This document shows positions 1 to 7,941 of a DNA stretch of 64,000 bases, in pieces. A program made the translations under genes and the position numbers. The stretch covers positions 52,940-116,939 of the forward strand of contig NZ_RZJR01000017.1 in the NCBI RefSeq assembly GCF_003990975.1, in the 5' to 3' direction. The stretch comes from Cohnella sp. AR92. GTDB lineage: Bacteria > Bacillota > Bacilli > Paenibacillales > Paenibacillaceae. The notes beneath the pieces are model-generated. The model saw only the letters and a program-made list of their open reading frames with translations. It was not told the origin of the DNA and did no database searches. Positions within the stretch are counted from its first letter, which is position 1. Every line of letters begins with the position of its first letter.

Positions 1-2
1 CG

Positions 3-356
3 CTTGATCCGAAGCTGGTCGTCATCTCGATCGGACAAAAAGCGCGAATATTGCCAAAAATCAAACAAAGCGGCATTTTTACGGTTAATTTCCTTGCCGA
101 TCATCAGAAGGAGCTCTCGATGGTGTTCGCGGGACAGATCAAGGAACCGAAAGAGGTCGAGTTCGATCGGTTGGACGGCAAACCGGCCATTCCGGGCGCC
201 TTGGCCCAGATCGCATGCGAAGTAGCCGCGGAATACGTAGAGGGAGATCATACTCTCTTTATCGGCAGGGTAACGGATATCCGCTTGGAGGAAGGCGAGC
301 CTTTGATCTTCTACAGCGGGCGATACCGTTCGCTGACGGCCGAGCCGACCGTTTAA
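3..356 (+). CDS. Flavin reductase-like FMN-binding protein, 5' end cut off
   Basis: The C-terminal part of a flavin reductase of the FMN-binding split-barrel fold, open at the left edge; the first full codon is at 3 and the stop is TAA at 354-356. The visible ~117 residues read DPKLVVISIGQKARIL, then GIFTVNFL, then GALAQIACEV and HTLFIGRV, the strand pattern typical of this family. A TTG at 51 could be mistaken for the start, but the family-like sequence runs through it to the edge. Such reductases use NAD(P)H to reduce FMN or FAD and pass it to a partner monooxygenase. With the ring-cleavage genes downstream, the expected partner is an aromatic hydroxylase encoded to the left of the window; that is inference. 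Confidence 0.8.
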   Translation, partial: LDPKLVVISIGQKARILPKIKQSGIFTVNFLADHQKELSMVFAGQIKEPKEVEFDRLDGKPAIPGALAQIACEVAAEYVEGDHTLFIGRVTDIRLEEGEPLIFYSGRYRSLTAEPTV

Positions 357-381
357 CGACCAGAAAGATGAGGTGACAGCC

Positions 382-1248
382 ATGAGAACCATCCTAGTGA
401 ATACCGATACGCTTCGGGATCGACAGCTAGCCGTGATGCCGAATGTAATGGCGATCGGCTGCTTCGACGGGCTCCACCTGGGGCATCGTCAAGTCATACG
501 CATCGCGCGGCAGATTGCGAAGAGGAGACGAATCGGGCTATCGGTCATGAGCTTCTCGCCTCATCCTAGAACGGTGCTGTCGGACGGCAAGGTGAAGGTT
601 CCTCGCTTGATGCCGCTAGAGGAGAAGGAGGACGAGCTTCGCAAGCTGGGGGTGGACTTCTTCTACCTCGTGGAGTTCACGAAGGAATTCGCCGCTCTGG
701 CGCCGGAGCAGTTCGCCGTCGATTATGTGGCCGGACTCGGCGCCGTTCACGCGGTTGCCGGATTCGACTTCAAGTACGGCAGCCGCGGCGCGGGTCATAT
801 GGACCGGCTGGCGAGCGATTCGAACGGGCTTCTTGAAGCGACGAAGGTGGCGGAAGTCGATTATCGGGGGGAGAAAATCAGCTCGACCGCCATCCGGACG
901 AGGCTGCTCGGCGGAGAGGTGGAACAGCTGCCGCCTTTCCTCGGCCGGAACTACGAGATAAGAGGACGGTTCGAAGGACGGAGCTTCCTCCCGGAACCCG
1001 GATACACAGTCCCGGCGGCCGGCTGCTATGAGGTTCGTCTGAAGAACGCATGGCAAGCGGTAAATTCCGAGATCAGAGTGACGGAGACGAGGGAAGGCCA
1101 ATCGGTATCGTGCAAGGTCGACCGCGGACCTGTTCCGCTAGGGAAAGCCGCCGTCGAATGGCTTCGCCGAATCGAGGAGCCGGAGAATGAGCTTGATGGA
1201 GAGTTCGCCGGTTCGGGCTCTTATCGTTTGAATTATCTCTTTGCCTAA
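382..1248 (+). CDS. FAD synthetase (RibF-like), probably without flavokinase activity
   Basis: About 288 aa. The N-terminal FMN adenylyltransferase domain is clear: GCFDGLHLGH near residue 26 (HxGH nucleotidyltransferase motif), SFSPHPRTVL near 55 and ISSTAIRTRLL near 170. The C-terminal part aligns with the riboflavin kinase domain of RibF, but the usual G-R-x-L-G-F-P-T-A-N phosphate and metal site is absent; the sequence there is EGRSFLPEPGYTVPAAG. It therefore probably makes FAD from FMN but does not phosphorylate riboflavin. I chose ATG 382, six bases after a GAGGTG Shine-Dalgarno, over GTG 373. It lies 25 bp after the flavin reductase gene and 26 bp before the dioxygenase gene, so it is inside the catabolic operon and may supply FAD to a monooxygenase. 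It is probably not the cell's main RibF. Confidence 0.8.
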   Translation: MRTILVNTDTLRDRQLAVMPNVMAIGCFDGLHLGHRQVIRIARQIAKRRRIGLSVMSFSPHPRTVLSDGKVKVPRLMPLEEKEDELRKLGVDFFYLVEFTKEFAALAPEQFAVDYVAGLGAVHAVAGFDFKYGSRGAGHMDRLASDSNGLLEATKVAEVDYRGEKISSTAIRTRLLGGEVEQLPPFLGRNYEIRGRFEGRSFLPEPGYTVPAAGCYEVRLKNAWQAVNSEIRVTETREGQSVSCKVDRGPVPLGKAAVEWLRRIEEPENELDGEFAGSGSYRLNYLFA

Positions 1249-1274
1249 CAATCCGAAGGGGAGATGGAACGAAG

Positions 1275-2207
1275 ATGGCACAGATTATTGCGGGAGTCGC
1301 CATGTCGCACAGCCCGATGATCATGACTAACGAAGCAGGCGGGGGAGAGAGAGGGCAGCGCTTCTTGGCTAGCGCGGCCGAGATGAAGGACTGGCTGAAG
1401 CAAGTCGGGGCCGATGTGCTCGTGCTCGTCTCGGACGACCACTTCAACAGTTACTTCTATAACCATATGCCTTCCTTCACGATCGGAATCGGGGAGTGCG
1501 AGGGCTGGGGGGACTGGCAGCTGCCGAAGTACAAGATTCCCGTGCAGCAGAGCTTGGCCAAGCATATTCTCGAGACCGGCCTCGACCACCACGTGGACTT
1601 CGCCTTCACGCTGTCGATGAAGGTTGACCACGGCCATACGCAAGGGATCTACTTCCTTAACCCGGACCTGGACATTCCTGTCGTGCCGATCGCAGTCAAC
1701 ACGTCCGCGCCGCCGCTGCCGACCATGGATCGCTGCTTCAAAGTCGGCGAGATGCTGCGAGGCGCCATCGAATCCTGGGACGAAGACTTGAAGGTGGCGA
1801 TCGTCGCATCGGGCGGCTTGTCCCACTGGGTGCCGATTCCGAAGATCGACAGCGAGAAGCCGGAGGATCAGAAGCTGATCCAAGTGCTGAAGAAAGGCCG
1901 GGAAGAGATCGAAGAGCTCGACGCCTATCTCAAGAACCGCGAGACTCGCGTCACGAATCTGAAGTCCGGACCGGTTAACGAAGAGTGGGACCGCAAAATG
2001 CTGGAGCTGATCGTGTCGAAGGATTACGCGGCGCTGAGAGGCTGGAGCGCGGAGCTGATCGAGGAGAAATTCGGCAACGGCGGCCAGGAAATTCACAATT
2101 GGCTCGTGCTGCTGGGAGCTCTTCAGAGCTTCGAACCGAAGGTTGTCTGCTATGAGCCGATTCCGGAATGGGTCACGGGAATGGCCGTCGTCCAATTCAC
2201 CGCTTAA
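1275..2207 (+). CDS. LigB-type class III extradiol ring-cleavage dioxygenase
   Basis: 310 aa, the length of LigB-family catalytic subunits. The non-haem Fe(II) ligands appear to be His12 in AMSHSP and His56 in SDDHFNSY; VDHGHTQG and GGLSHWVP are the other conserved active-site stretches. The enzyme should open a catechol-type ring next to the hydroxyls (meta cleavage) using O2. The pattern resembles the beta subunit of protocatechuate 4,5-dioxygenase and relatives, including a conserved region around DRCFKVGEMLRGAIESW. The substrate cannot be read from sequence. The next genes, a C-C hydrolase and a hydratase, suggest that the ring-fission product is hydrolysed to 2-hydroxypenta-2,4-dienoate or a relative. 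No separate small LigA-like subunit gene is visible. A GGGGAGATGG Shine-Dalgarno precedes ATG 1275. Confidence 0.85.
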   Translation: MAQIIAGVAMSHSPMIMTNEAGGGERGQRFLASAAEMKDWLKQVGADVLVLVSDDHFNSYFYNHMPSFTIGIGECEGWGDWQLPKYKIPVQQSLAKHILETGLDHHVDFAFTLSMKVDHGHTQGIYFLNPDLDIPVVPIAVNTSAPPLPTMDRCFKVGEMLRGAIESWDEDLKVAIVASGGLSHWVPIPKIDSEKPEDQKLIQVLKKGREEIEELDAYLKNRETRVTNLKSGPVNEEWDRKMLELIVSKDYAALRGWSAELIEEKFGNGGQEIHNWLVLLGALQSFEPKVVCYEPIPEWVTGMAVVQFTA

Positions 2208-2232
2208 TTACTTCATTAAAGGAGAGAAACTC

Positions 2233-3084
2233 ATGTCGATCTGGACCGAACTGGCGAATCTCGAATTCAAGCTTCACTATGTCAACGCGAACGGAATCCG
2301 CACCCGGGTGCTGGAGGCCGGAACGGGAGATCCGCTTATCCTGCTGCACGGCACGGGAGGGCATATCGAAGCGTACGCCCGGAACATCAAAGGACTGAGC
2401 GAGCACTTCCGGGTCATCTGCATCGACATGGTCGGACACGGGTATACGGACAAGCCGGATCGCCCGTACGGCATCGATTATTACAGCGACCATCTGCTCG
2501 GGGTCATTCAAGCTCTCGGTCTGAAACAGGTATTCCTCTCCGGAGAATCGCTGGGCGGCTGGGTCGCCGCATGGTTCGGCGCTTATCATCCCGAGTACGT
2601 GAAAGCGCTCGTGCTCAATACCCCCGGCAATGTGAACAACAAGCCGGAGGTTATGCAGCGCCTGAAGGAGTCGACGGTCAAGGCGGTCGTCGAAGCGAGC
2701 TACGAGAACGTCAAGACCCGGTTGGAATGGCTCATGTACGATAAGAGCCAGGTGACCGAAGAGCTGATCGAAGCGCGCTACAACATCTATACGCAGCCTT
2801 CCTACCGGAACGCCGTCCATCATATCGTCTACCTCCAAGACATCGAGGCCAGAAAGCAATACAGCTGGGATCCTTCCTGGTGCGGCCGAATTGGCGCTCC
2901 GACGCTGCTGGCGTGGACGGACCATGATCCGACGTCGACCGTCGAGGAAGCGCAGCCGATCAAGGATATGATCCCGGGCAGCGAGCTGACGGTCATCCAG
3001 GATGCCGGTCATTGGCCTCAATGGGAGAAGCCGGAAGAGTTCAACGAAGTCATGATTACCTTCATGAAGCGTCATTCAAGCTGA
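2233..3084 (+). CDS. Alpha/beta hydrolase, meta-cleavage product hydrolase (MhpC-like)
   Basis: 283 aa from ATG 2233, which follows AAAGGAGAGAAACTC; an upstream in-frame start would overlap the dioxygenase gene. The alpha/beta-hydrolase signs are the oxyanion-hole LLHGTGG near residue 37, the nucleophile elbow GESLGG with Ser106, a catalytic Asp in AWTDHDP near 232, and His260 in DAGHWPQWEKP. MhpC and XylF-type enzymes have this layout and hydrolyse the C-C bond of ring-fission products, giving a 2-hydroxydienoate plus a small acid. Its place between an extradiol dioxygenase and a 2-keto-4-pentenoate hydratase supports that role. It is cytoplasmic, with no signal peptide. Confidence 0.85.
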   Translation: MSIWTELANLEFKLHYVNANGIRTRVLEAGTGDPLILLHGTGGHIEAYARNIKGLSEHFRVICIDMVGHGYTDKPDRPYGIDYYSDHLLGVIQALGLKQVFLSGESLGGWVAAWFGAYHPEYVKALVLNTPGNVNNKPEVMQRLKESTVKAVVEASYENVKTRLEWLMYDKSQVTEELIEARYNIYTQPSYRNAVHHIVYLQDIEARKQYSWDPSWCGRIGAPTLLAWTDHDPTSTVEEAQPIKDMIPGSELTVIQDAGHWPQWEKPEEFNEVMITFMKRHSS

Positions 3085-3107
3085 TCCAGACGAAGGAGGA
3101 AATTACC

Positions 3108-3899
3108 TTGAACGCAGAAGCTCCTAAACGGATTCAACTCGCATACGAGCATCTTCTGGCTGCGGAGGAGGAGCGGCGTTCGGTCGCTCCCCTCACCGAG
3201 CGGTTCCCGGGCTTTACGATCGACGAAGCTTACCAAGCGCAATTAACGGCTATCGCCCGCAAGGTGGAGCAAGGAGATCGCATCGTCGGCAAAAAAATCG
3301 GCTTGACGTCCCTTCCCATGCAGGAGATGCTCGGCGTCGACCAGCCGGATTACGGGCATCTGCTCGGAACGATGGAGGTACAGAGCCGCGGGAGCGTCCC
3401 CATGAGCCGACTGTTCCAGCCGAAGGCGGAAGCGGAGATCGCTTTTATTCTTCGCCAAGATCTGTCCGGCCCGTCGGTAACGCTCGAGGATGTCATGGAC
3501 GCAACCGAATTCATCGTCCCCGCGATCGAGATCGTGGACAGCCGAATCACGGATTGGCGCATCAAGCTGGAGGATACCGTGGCGGATAATGCCTCAAGCG
3601 GCTTGTTCGTCTTGGGGGAGCAACGGTTCTCGCCATCGGACTTCGATCTGACGAAGCTGGAGATGAAGCTGTTCCGCAACGGCGTGCATATGAACACCGG
3701 CTATGGCTCCGCCGTGCTTGGCCACCCGGCAACGTGCGTGGCTTGGCTGGCGAACAAGCTGCACGAATACGGCGTTATCCTTCGGGCGGGCGAGGTTATT
3801 CTGTCGGGAGCCTTGTCGGCCGCCGTCAACGCGGAGAAGGGAGATCGATTCACGGCTTCCTTCACGGAGCTCGGAGACGTCGAAGTCAGCTTTGTCTAA
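3108..3899 (+). CDS. 2-keto-4-pentenoate hydratase / fumarylacetoacetate-hydrolase-fold enzyme (MhpD-like)
   Basis: 263 aa from TTG 3108, placed eight bases after GAAGGAGG; the first residues are then LNAEAPKRIQLAYEHLLAAEEER, typical of the family. Markers include GKKIGLTS near 62, QPKAEAEIAFIL near 104, with acidic metal ligands (PAIEIVDSR), and VLGHPATCVAWLANKL near 205. MhpD/XylJ enzymes add water to 2-hydroxypenta-2,4-dienoate to give 4-hydroxy-2-ketovalerate. The next steps, an aldolase and an acylating aldehyde dehydrogenase, are not encoded here and must lie upstream of the window or elsewhere. A decarboxylase of the same fold (XylI type) cannot be excluded from sequence alone. Confidence 0.83.
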   Translation: MNAEAPKRIQLAYEHLLAAEEERRSVAPLTERFPGFTIDEAYQAQLTAIARKVEQGDRIVGKKIGLTSLPMQEMLGVDQPDYGHLLGTMEVQSRGSVPMSRLFQPKAEAEIAFILRQDLSGPSVTLEDVMDATEFIVPAIEIVDSRITDWRIKLEDTVADNASSGLFVLGEQRFSPSDFDLTKLEMKLFRNGVHMNTGYGSAVLGHPATCVAWLANKLHEYGVILRAGEVILSGALSAAVNAEKGDRFTASFTELGDVEVSFV

Positions 3900-3947
3900 A
3901 CATTGCTATAGCTGTGCCCCGGAACAGACATCCAAGAGAGTGGAGCG

Positions 3948-5276
3948 ATGCTCATGGAAAAATTGAAAGCGCATTCAAATTCTCGCATGACAGGTACCGT
4001 GTGGATGATGATCGCCTTCTTGTTCGTACTGACCGTCATCAGCAATACCGACAAGGCAGTAATCGGGTTCGCTTCCGTGAAGATCATGGACGAATTGGGC
4101 CTGAACGCGACACAGTGGGGGCTCGTCGGCAGCGTGTTCTTCTGGCTGTACGCCGTGTCGGCCGTCTTGATGGGGATCTTCTCGGACAAAATGGGCACGA
4201 AGCTCGCCATCACGATCATGGCCCTCGTGTGGGCCGCCGTTCAATTCTCGACCCTCTTCGTCCATAGCTTCGCGTTCCTGCTGATCACCCGGTTGATTCT
4301 CGGTGCCGGCGAAGGGCCGTCTTATTCGCTCGCGATGACGACCGCGGCGAAGTGGCTTCCTCGCGGCAAGCTCGGCTTCGGCCTCACTCTCGTCTCCATC
4401 GGCGGTCCGCTCGGAGTCGCCATGTCCGCTCCTCCGCTCATTCAATTGATCTCGTCTCACGGCTGGCGCTCCGCTTTCTTGGCAACGGGCATCATCGGCG
4501 TCGTTTGGGTCGTTCTCTGGCTTCTGTTCGCGAAGGATCGCCCGGCATCCCCCGACAATCTCTCGTCGGCGGCCGTAGAAGCCCGCCATCCGGCCGAAGA
4601 TTCGAAGTTCCTCAAGATCGTGTTCTCGCGAAGCTTCCTGCTCGTCGCGTTGTGCGGCTTCGCGACGTACTGGTCGTATACGGTCGGACTCGTCTGGCTT
4701 CCGAATTATTTCGCCAAGGTACGGCATCTTAGCGCCGCGGAATTGAAAGTGGCCGTAACCCTGCCTTGGATCATGATCACGATCTCTCAACTGCTGTTCT
4801 CCACCATCTCGGATTGGCTCTACCGCCGAACGAAGAGCATGTTCCGCTCCCGGGTATCCATCCTGAGTCCCGTGCTGATCGGAGCCGGAATCAGTTATGC
4901 GCTCGGAACGATCGTCAACTCGAATCCGTTGACGGTAGCCCTGCTCTCCCTGGGCCTGACTTTCGGCTGCATTACCCTCGTGATCGGACCGGCCATTCTG
5001 GTCGAACTCGTCCCTCCGAAGCATCAAGGCAAAGCGCAAGGAATATTCATGGCGGCCTCCTCCCTCGGCGGCATCGTTGCGCCGTACGTTACGGGCAAGC
5101 TTGTTCAAGGTAGCGCCGATCAAGCGGCTGGCTTCAATGGGGCGTTCCAGCTTATCGCCGTCATCCTCTGCGTCGTCGGCGCGCTGGCCTGGCTGCTCGT
5201 CCGTTCGCCCAGAATCGCGAAGCCGTCGACGGAGGCCCGCGAGCCGGAAGGCAAGCTGGAGACCGGAGTATCTTAA
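3948..5276 (+). CDS. MFS transporter, anion:cation symporter type (MhpT-like)
   Basis: 442 aa with about 12 hydrophobic segments. The loop 2-3 signature (MGIFSDKMGTKLAI) and GAGEGPSYSLAMTTAAKW near residue 122 are characteristic of the anion:cation symporter branch, which imports organic anions such as aromatic acids, hexuronates and tartrate. It is the last gene of the ring-cleavage operon, 48 bp after the hydratase, so import of the aromatic growth substrate is the likely job. ATG 3948 follows GTGGAGCG closely; ATG 3954 is an alternative start. Confidence 0.8.
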   Translation: MLMEKLKAHSNSRMTGTVWMMIAFLFVLTVISNTDKAVIGFASVKIMDELGLNATQWGLVGSVFFWLYAVSAVLMGIFSDKMGTKLAITIMALVWAAVQFSTLFVHSFAFLLITRLILGAGEGPSYSLAMTTAAKWLPRGKLGFGLTLVSIGGPLGVAMSAPPLIQLISSHGWRSAFLATGIIGVVWVVLWLLFAKDRPASPDNLSSAAVEARHPAEDSKFLKIVFSRSFLLVALCGFATYWSYTVGLVWLPNYFAKVRHLSAAELKVAVTLPWIMITISQLLFSTISDWLYRRTKSMFRSRVSILSPVLIGAGISYALGTIVNSNPLTVALLSLGLTFGCITLVIGPAILVELVPPKHQGKAQGIFMAASSLGGIVAPYVTGKLVQGSADQAAGFNGAFQLIAVILCVVGALAWLLVRSPRIAKPSTEAREPEGKLETGVS

Positions 5277-5307
5277 TAGCGCTCGACGCTGGAGCGGTAA
5301 TGAAGGC

Positions 5308-5342
5308 GAAGAACGTCATCACCTTGCGTGGTGGCGTTCTTC
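5308..5342 (+). terminator. Possible stem-loop after the aromatic operon
   Basis: GAAGAACG (5308-5315) pairs with CGTTCTTC (5335-5342), with a further CACC/GGTG pairing inside. It lies 31 bp after the MFS stop. No T run follows, so it may be a weak or factor-dependent terminator or only an mRNA 3'-end structure. Confidence 0.35.
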
Positions 5343-5401
5343 GGCCGAGAGGGGCGCGACTCCAGTTTTCGTATGCGTGTTTGCGAATTAATTCTTTTAT
5401 G

Positions 5402-5454
5402 TGAGTCATAAATAGATGTTATTGCCGCAAGTATTGCTCTATAAATGAGTCATA
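5402..5454 (+). promoter_or_regulatory. AT-rich pckA upstream region with a repeated TGAGTCATA box
   Basis: The 9-mer TGAGTCATA occurs at 5402-5410 and again at 5446-5454, 44 bp apart (about four helical turns), in an AT-rich stretch just upstream of the pckA ribosome-binding site. TGAGTCA is itself nearly palindromic. Two identical sites in phase suggest a dimeric or cooperating regulator. In Bacillus subtilis pckA is repressed by CcpN, but I could not fit its published box well, so the cognate protein is unknown. Confidence 0.35.
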
Positions 5455-5513
5455 TATATAATAATGACATACTAAATAGAGCTGCCGTCATCGGCCTTGA
5501 AGGGGGAAAAGCA

Positions 5514-7118
5514 ATGTTTAATCCGCACAACGCGTCCGATACCGTCCGACGTCAATTATCCGTTGCGGAACTGGTGGAGACCGCTCTGGCGAAAGGGGAA
5601 GCCCAACTAACTTCCGTCGGAGCCCTTCGCGCGGCGACGGGCACGTTCACGGGGCGTTCCCCGAAAGACAAATATATCGTCCGGGAACCGGAAACCGCCG
5701 GTCTTATCGATTGGGGATCCGTCAATCAGCCGATCTCCGCCGAGCATTTCGATCGTTTATATACGAAAGCGATCGCGTATATGAAGGACCGGGAATTGTT
5801 CCAGTTCGACGGCTTTGCCGGAGCGGATCCGGCTTACCGGCTTCCGATTCGGGTAATCAACGAGTACGCCTGGCATAACCTGTTCGTTCGCCAACTGTTT
5901 ATTCGCCCCGAAGAGAACGAGGATACAAGCCGCGATCCTGCTTTTACGGTCATCGCGCTTCCCGGCCTGAAGGCGGATCCCGAGGAGGACGGCACCCGTT
6001 CCGAGACGTTCATCGCTGTTTCTTTCGAGAGAAGAACCGTTCTGATCGGGGGAACGCAGTATGCGGGCGAGATGAAAAAGTCGATCTTCAGCGTGCTCAA
6101 CTATGTGCTGCCACTCCAAGGGGTACTGCCGATGCATTGCTCGGCCAACGTAGGGGAGAGAGGCGATGTGGCGCTGTTCTTCGGATTATCGGGAACGGGC
6201 AAGACGACCTTGTCCGCGGATCCGGAACGCCGGCTGATCGGGGACGACGAGCACGGCTGGTCGGACTCGGGAGTGTTTAACTTCGAAGGCGGCTGCTATG
6301 CGAAGTGCATAGGATTAACCGAAGAGAAGGAACCGCAAATCTGGAACGCGATCCGATTCGGAACCGTCCTGGAGAACGTTGTCTTGGATGAAGAGAGCCG
6401 CATGGCGGATTACGCCGACAATCGTTTGACCGAGAATACGAGAGCCGCCTACCCGATCGACTATATCCCGGGAGCCGTCATTCCGGGGACGGCCGGTCAG
6501 CCAGAAGTCGTTATCTTCCTGACGGCGGATGCCTTCGGGGTGCTCCCTCCGGTAGCGAAGCTGACCAAAGAGCAGGCCATGTATCACTTTCTCTCCGGCT
6601 ATACGTCCAAGCTGGCCGGCACGGAACGGGGAGTCAGCGAACCGGAAGCCACCTTCTCGGCGTGCTTCGGAGCGCCGTTCCTTCCCCTTAAACCGGAAGC
6701 GTACGCGAAGATGCTCGGCGACAAAGTCATGAAGCACCAGTCTCGCGTTTATCTGGTGAATACCGGTTGGAGCGGAGGGGCATACGGCGTCGGGCAGCGG
6801 ATGGATTTGTCATCGACGAGAGCGATGATCGCGGCGATATTGAACGGAAGCATCGAACAGGCGAGCTTCGCGGCGGATCCCGTGTTCGGGGTGCTCGTCC
6901 CGAATTCGGTCGACGGCGTGCCCGGGCGCTTGCTCCAACCGCGCAACGCGTGGGTGGACAAGGCCGCCTACGACGAGCAGGCGGCGGCATTGGCCATGCG
7001 ATTCGTGCAGAACTTCGAGAAGTTCCCGGGCGTGGCGAATGACATTCGGAGCGCCGGCCCGAGAGTTCGGCGGCCTTCGGAAGAGGCGTCAATCCTCGGG
7101 GCACGGAATCTTGCTTGA
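5514..7118 (+). CDS. pckA: Phosphoenolpyruvate carboxykinase (ATP)
   Basis: 534 aa from ATG 5514, which follows GAAGGGGGAAAA; an in-frame ATG at 5445 would add 23 residues the family lacks. Features: TGRSPKDKYIVR near residue 45 (oxaloacetate/PEP site), the kinase-1a P-loop GLSGTGKT near 225, the kinase-2/metal stretch LIGDDEHGWSD that follows, and the adenine-binding region NTGWSGGAYGVG near 415. It converts oxaloacetate plus ATP to PEP, CO2 and ADP, the first committed step of gluconeogenesis, and lets the cell grow on organic acids such as those released by ring cleavage. It is transcribed alone, between two weak stem-loops. Confidence 0.97.
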   Translation: MFNPHNASDTVRRQLSVAELVETALAKGEAQLTSVGALRAATGTFTGRSPKDKYIVREPETAGLIDWGSVNQPISAEHFDRLYTKAIAYMKDRELFQFDGFAGADPAYRLPIRVINEYAWHNLFVRQLFIRPEENEDTSRDPAFTVIALPGLKADPEEDGTRSETFIAVSFERRTVLIGGTQYAGEMKKSIFSVLNYVLPLQGVLPMHCSANVGERGDVALFFGLSGTGKTTLSADPERRLIGDDEHGWSDSGVFNFEGGCYAKCIGLTEEKEPQIWNAIRFGTVLENVVLDEESRMADYADNRLTENTRAAYPIDYIPGAVIPGTAGQPEVVIFLTADAFGVLPPVAKLTKEQAMYHFLSGYTSKLAGTERGVSEPEATFSACFGAPFLPLKPEAYAKMLGDKVMKHQSRVYLVNTGWSGGAYGVGQRMDLSSTRAMIAAILNGSIEQASFAADPVFGVLVPNSVDGVPGRLLQPRNAWVDKAAYDEQAAALAMRFVQNFEKFPGVANDIRSAGPRVRRPSEEASILGARNLA

Positions 7119-7201
7119 CGCGTATGGCAAGAAATTGGTCATGATCCGGACAACTTCCGCTTTACAAGCTCCAGCCCTCCGCCCATAATTTGATAACAAC
7201 C

Positions 7202-7229
7202 GAAGAAGCCTTGGGAACAAGGCTTCTTC
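7202..7229 (+). terminator. Stem-loop after pckA
   Basis: A perfect 12-bp stem, GAAGAAGCCTTG (7202-7213) and CAAGGCTTCTTC (7218-7229), with a GGAA tetraloop. The downstream sequence is GCTGCATG rather than a T run, so termination may be partial or Rho-assisted. It lies between pckA and the racemase-fold gene. Confidence 0.5.
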
Positions 7230-7267
7230 GCTGCATGTAACACTTACTTAGGACGGGAGCTCGAACC

Positions 7268-7918
7268 ATGCGGAAATTCGCCTGCCTGCACGCCCATCAT
7301 TCGAATATAGAGTACGTACAGACGGCATTCGCCTCCGAAAATATAGAATGGATCCATTACGTCGACCCCGGCTTGATGAACAGGCTGGCATCCGAGCCTA
7401 AGCTGGATGAAGCAGTCGCGCGCAACAAAGTCCTCGAACAAATCGAGTGGATCGCCCTGTCCGGCGCGGACGCGATTCTGATCACCTGCACGAACTATAT
7501 CGCTCTATTAGAGGAGGAGCGGCTTCGTACGCCGATTCCGATCATTAAGATAGACGAGCCGTTTTTTCATTCGATCTGCGGGTCGCCGGAACCGCAAATC
7601 GTGCTGTTCACGAACCCGGCAACGGTCGAAGGGACCATGAGCAGGCTTCGGGAGTTTGCTGCAATCTATCCTTTTACCGGCCGCGTGGAAGCGCGAGTCA
7701 TCGAGAATGCCTTCGAGCTTGTCATGCGGGGCCACAAAGAGAAGTACGCGGCAAAGGTAGCCGAGTACATTGAAGAGCTGGCGGCGACAGAGAAGGGCAA
7801 GCGCATCTCGGTTGCCCAATTATCCATGCTAGAAGCGGCGGAGCGTGCGGAGCGCAAGCTTCGAACGAGTATCGGGAACCCTTTGAAGGCACTGGCCGCT
7901 CATTTTCATAATCTCTAG
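7268..7918 (+). CDS. Asp/Glu-racemase-superfamily protein of unknown substrate
   Basis: 216 aa. The Asp/Glu/hydantoin racemase fold is suggested by ADAILITCTNYIALLEEE near residue 66, which carries the first catalytic-type Cys, and by the C-terminal RISVAQLSMLEAAERAE near 177. In two-base racemases the second motif also has a Cys; here the equivalent place reads QLSM. It may therefore be a one-cysteine lyase or isomerase relative (arylmalonate decarboxylase and maleate isomerase are known variants in this superfamily) or a non-racemase. It starts at ATG 7268 after GGGAGCTCGAACC. It stands alone between pckA and the convergent MFS gene, whose stop is 23 bp away. The substrate is not inferable. 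Confidence 0.6.
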   Translation: MRKFACLHAHHSNIEYVQTAFASENIEWIHYVDPGLMNRLASEPKLDEAVARNKVLEQIEWIALSGADAILITCTNYIALLEEERLRTPIPIIKIDEPFFHSICGSPEPQIVLFTNPATVEGTMSRLREFAAIYPFTGRVEARVIENAFELVMRGHKEKYAAKVAEYIEELAATEKGKRISVAQLSMLEAAERAERKLRTSIGNPLKALAAHFHNL

Positions 7919-7941
7919 TGAACCCGTGTCTTCGATTACGC

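Noticed and set aside
5402..5470. CcpN operator at pckA
   Set aside because: The TGAGTCATATA stretch matches the CcpN consensus only partly on either strand, so I list just the repeat.
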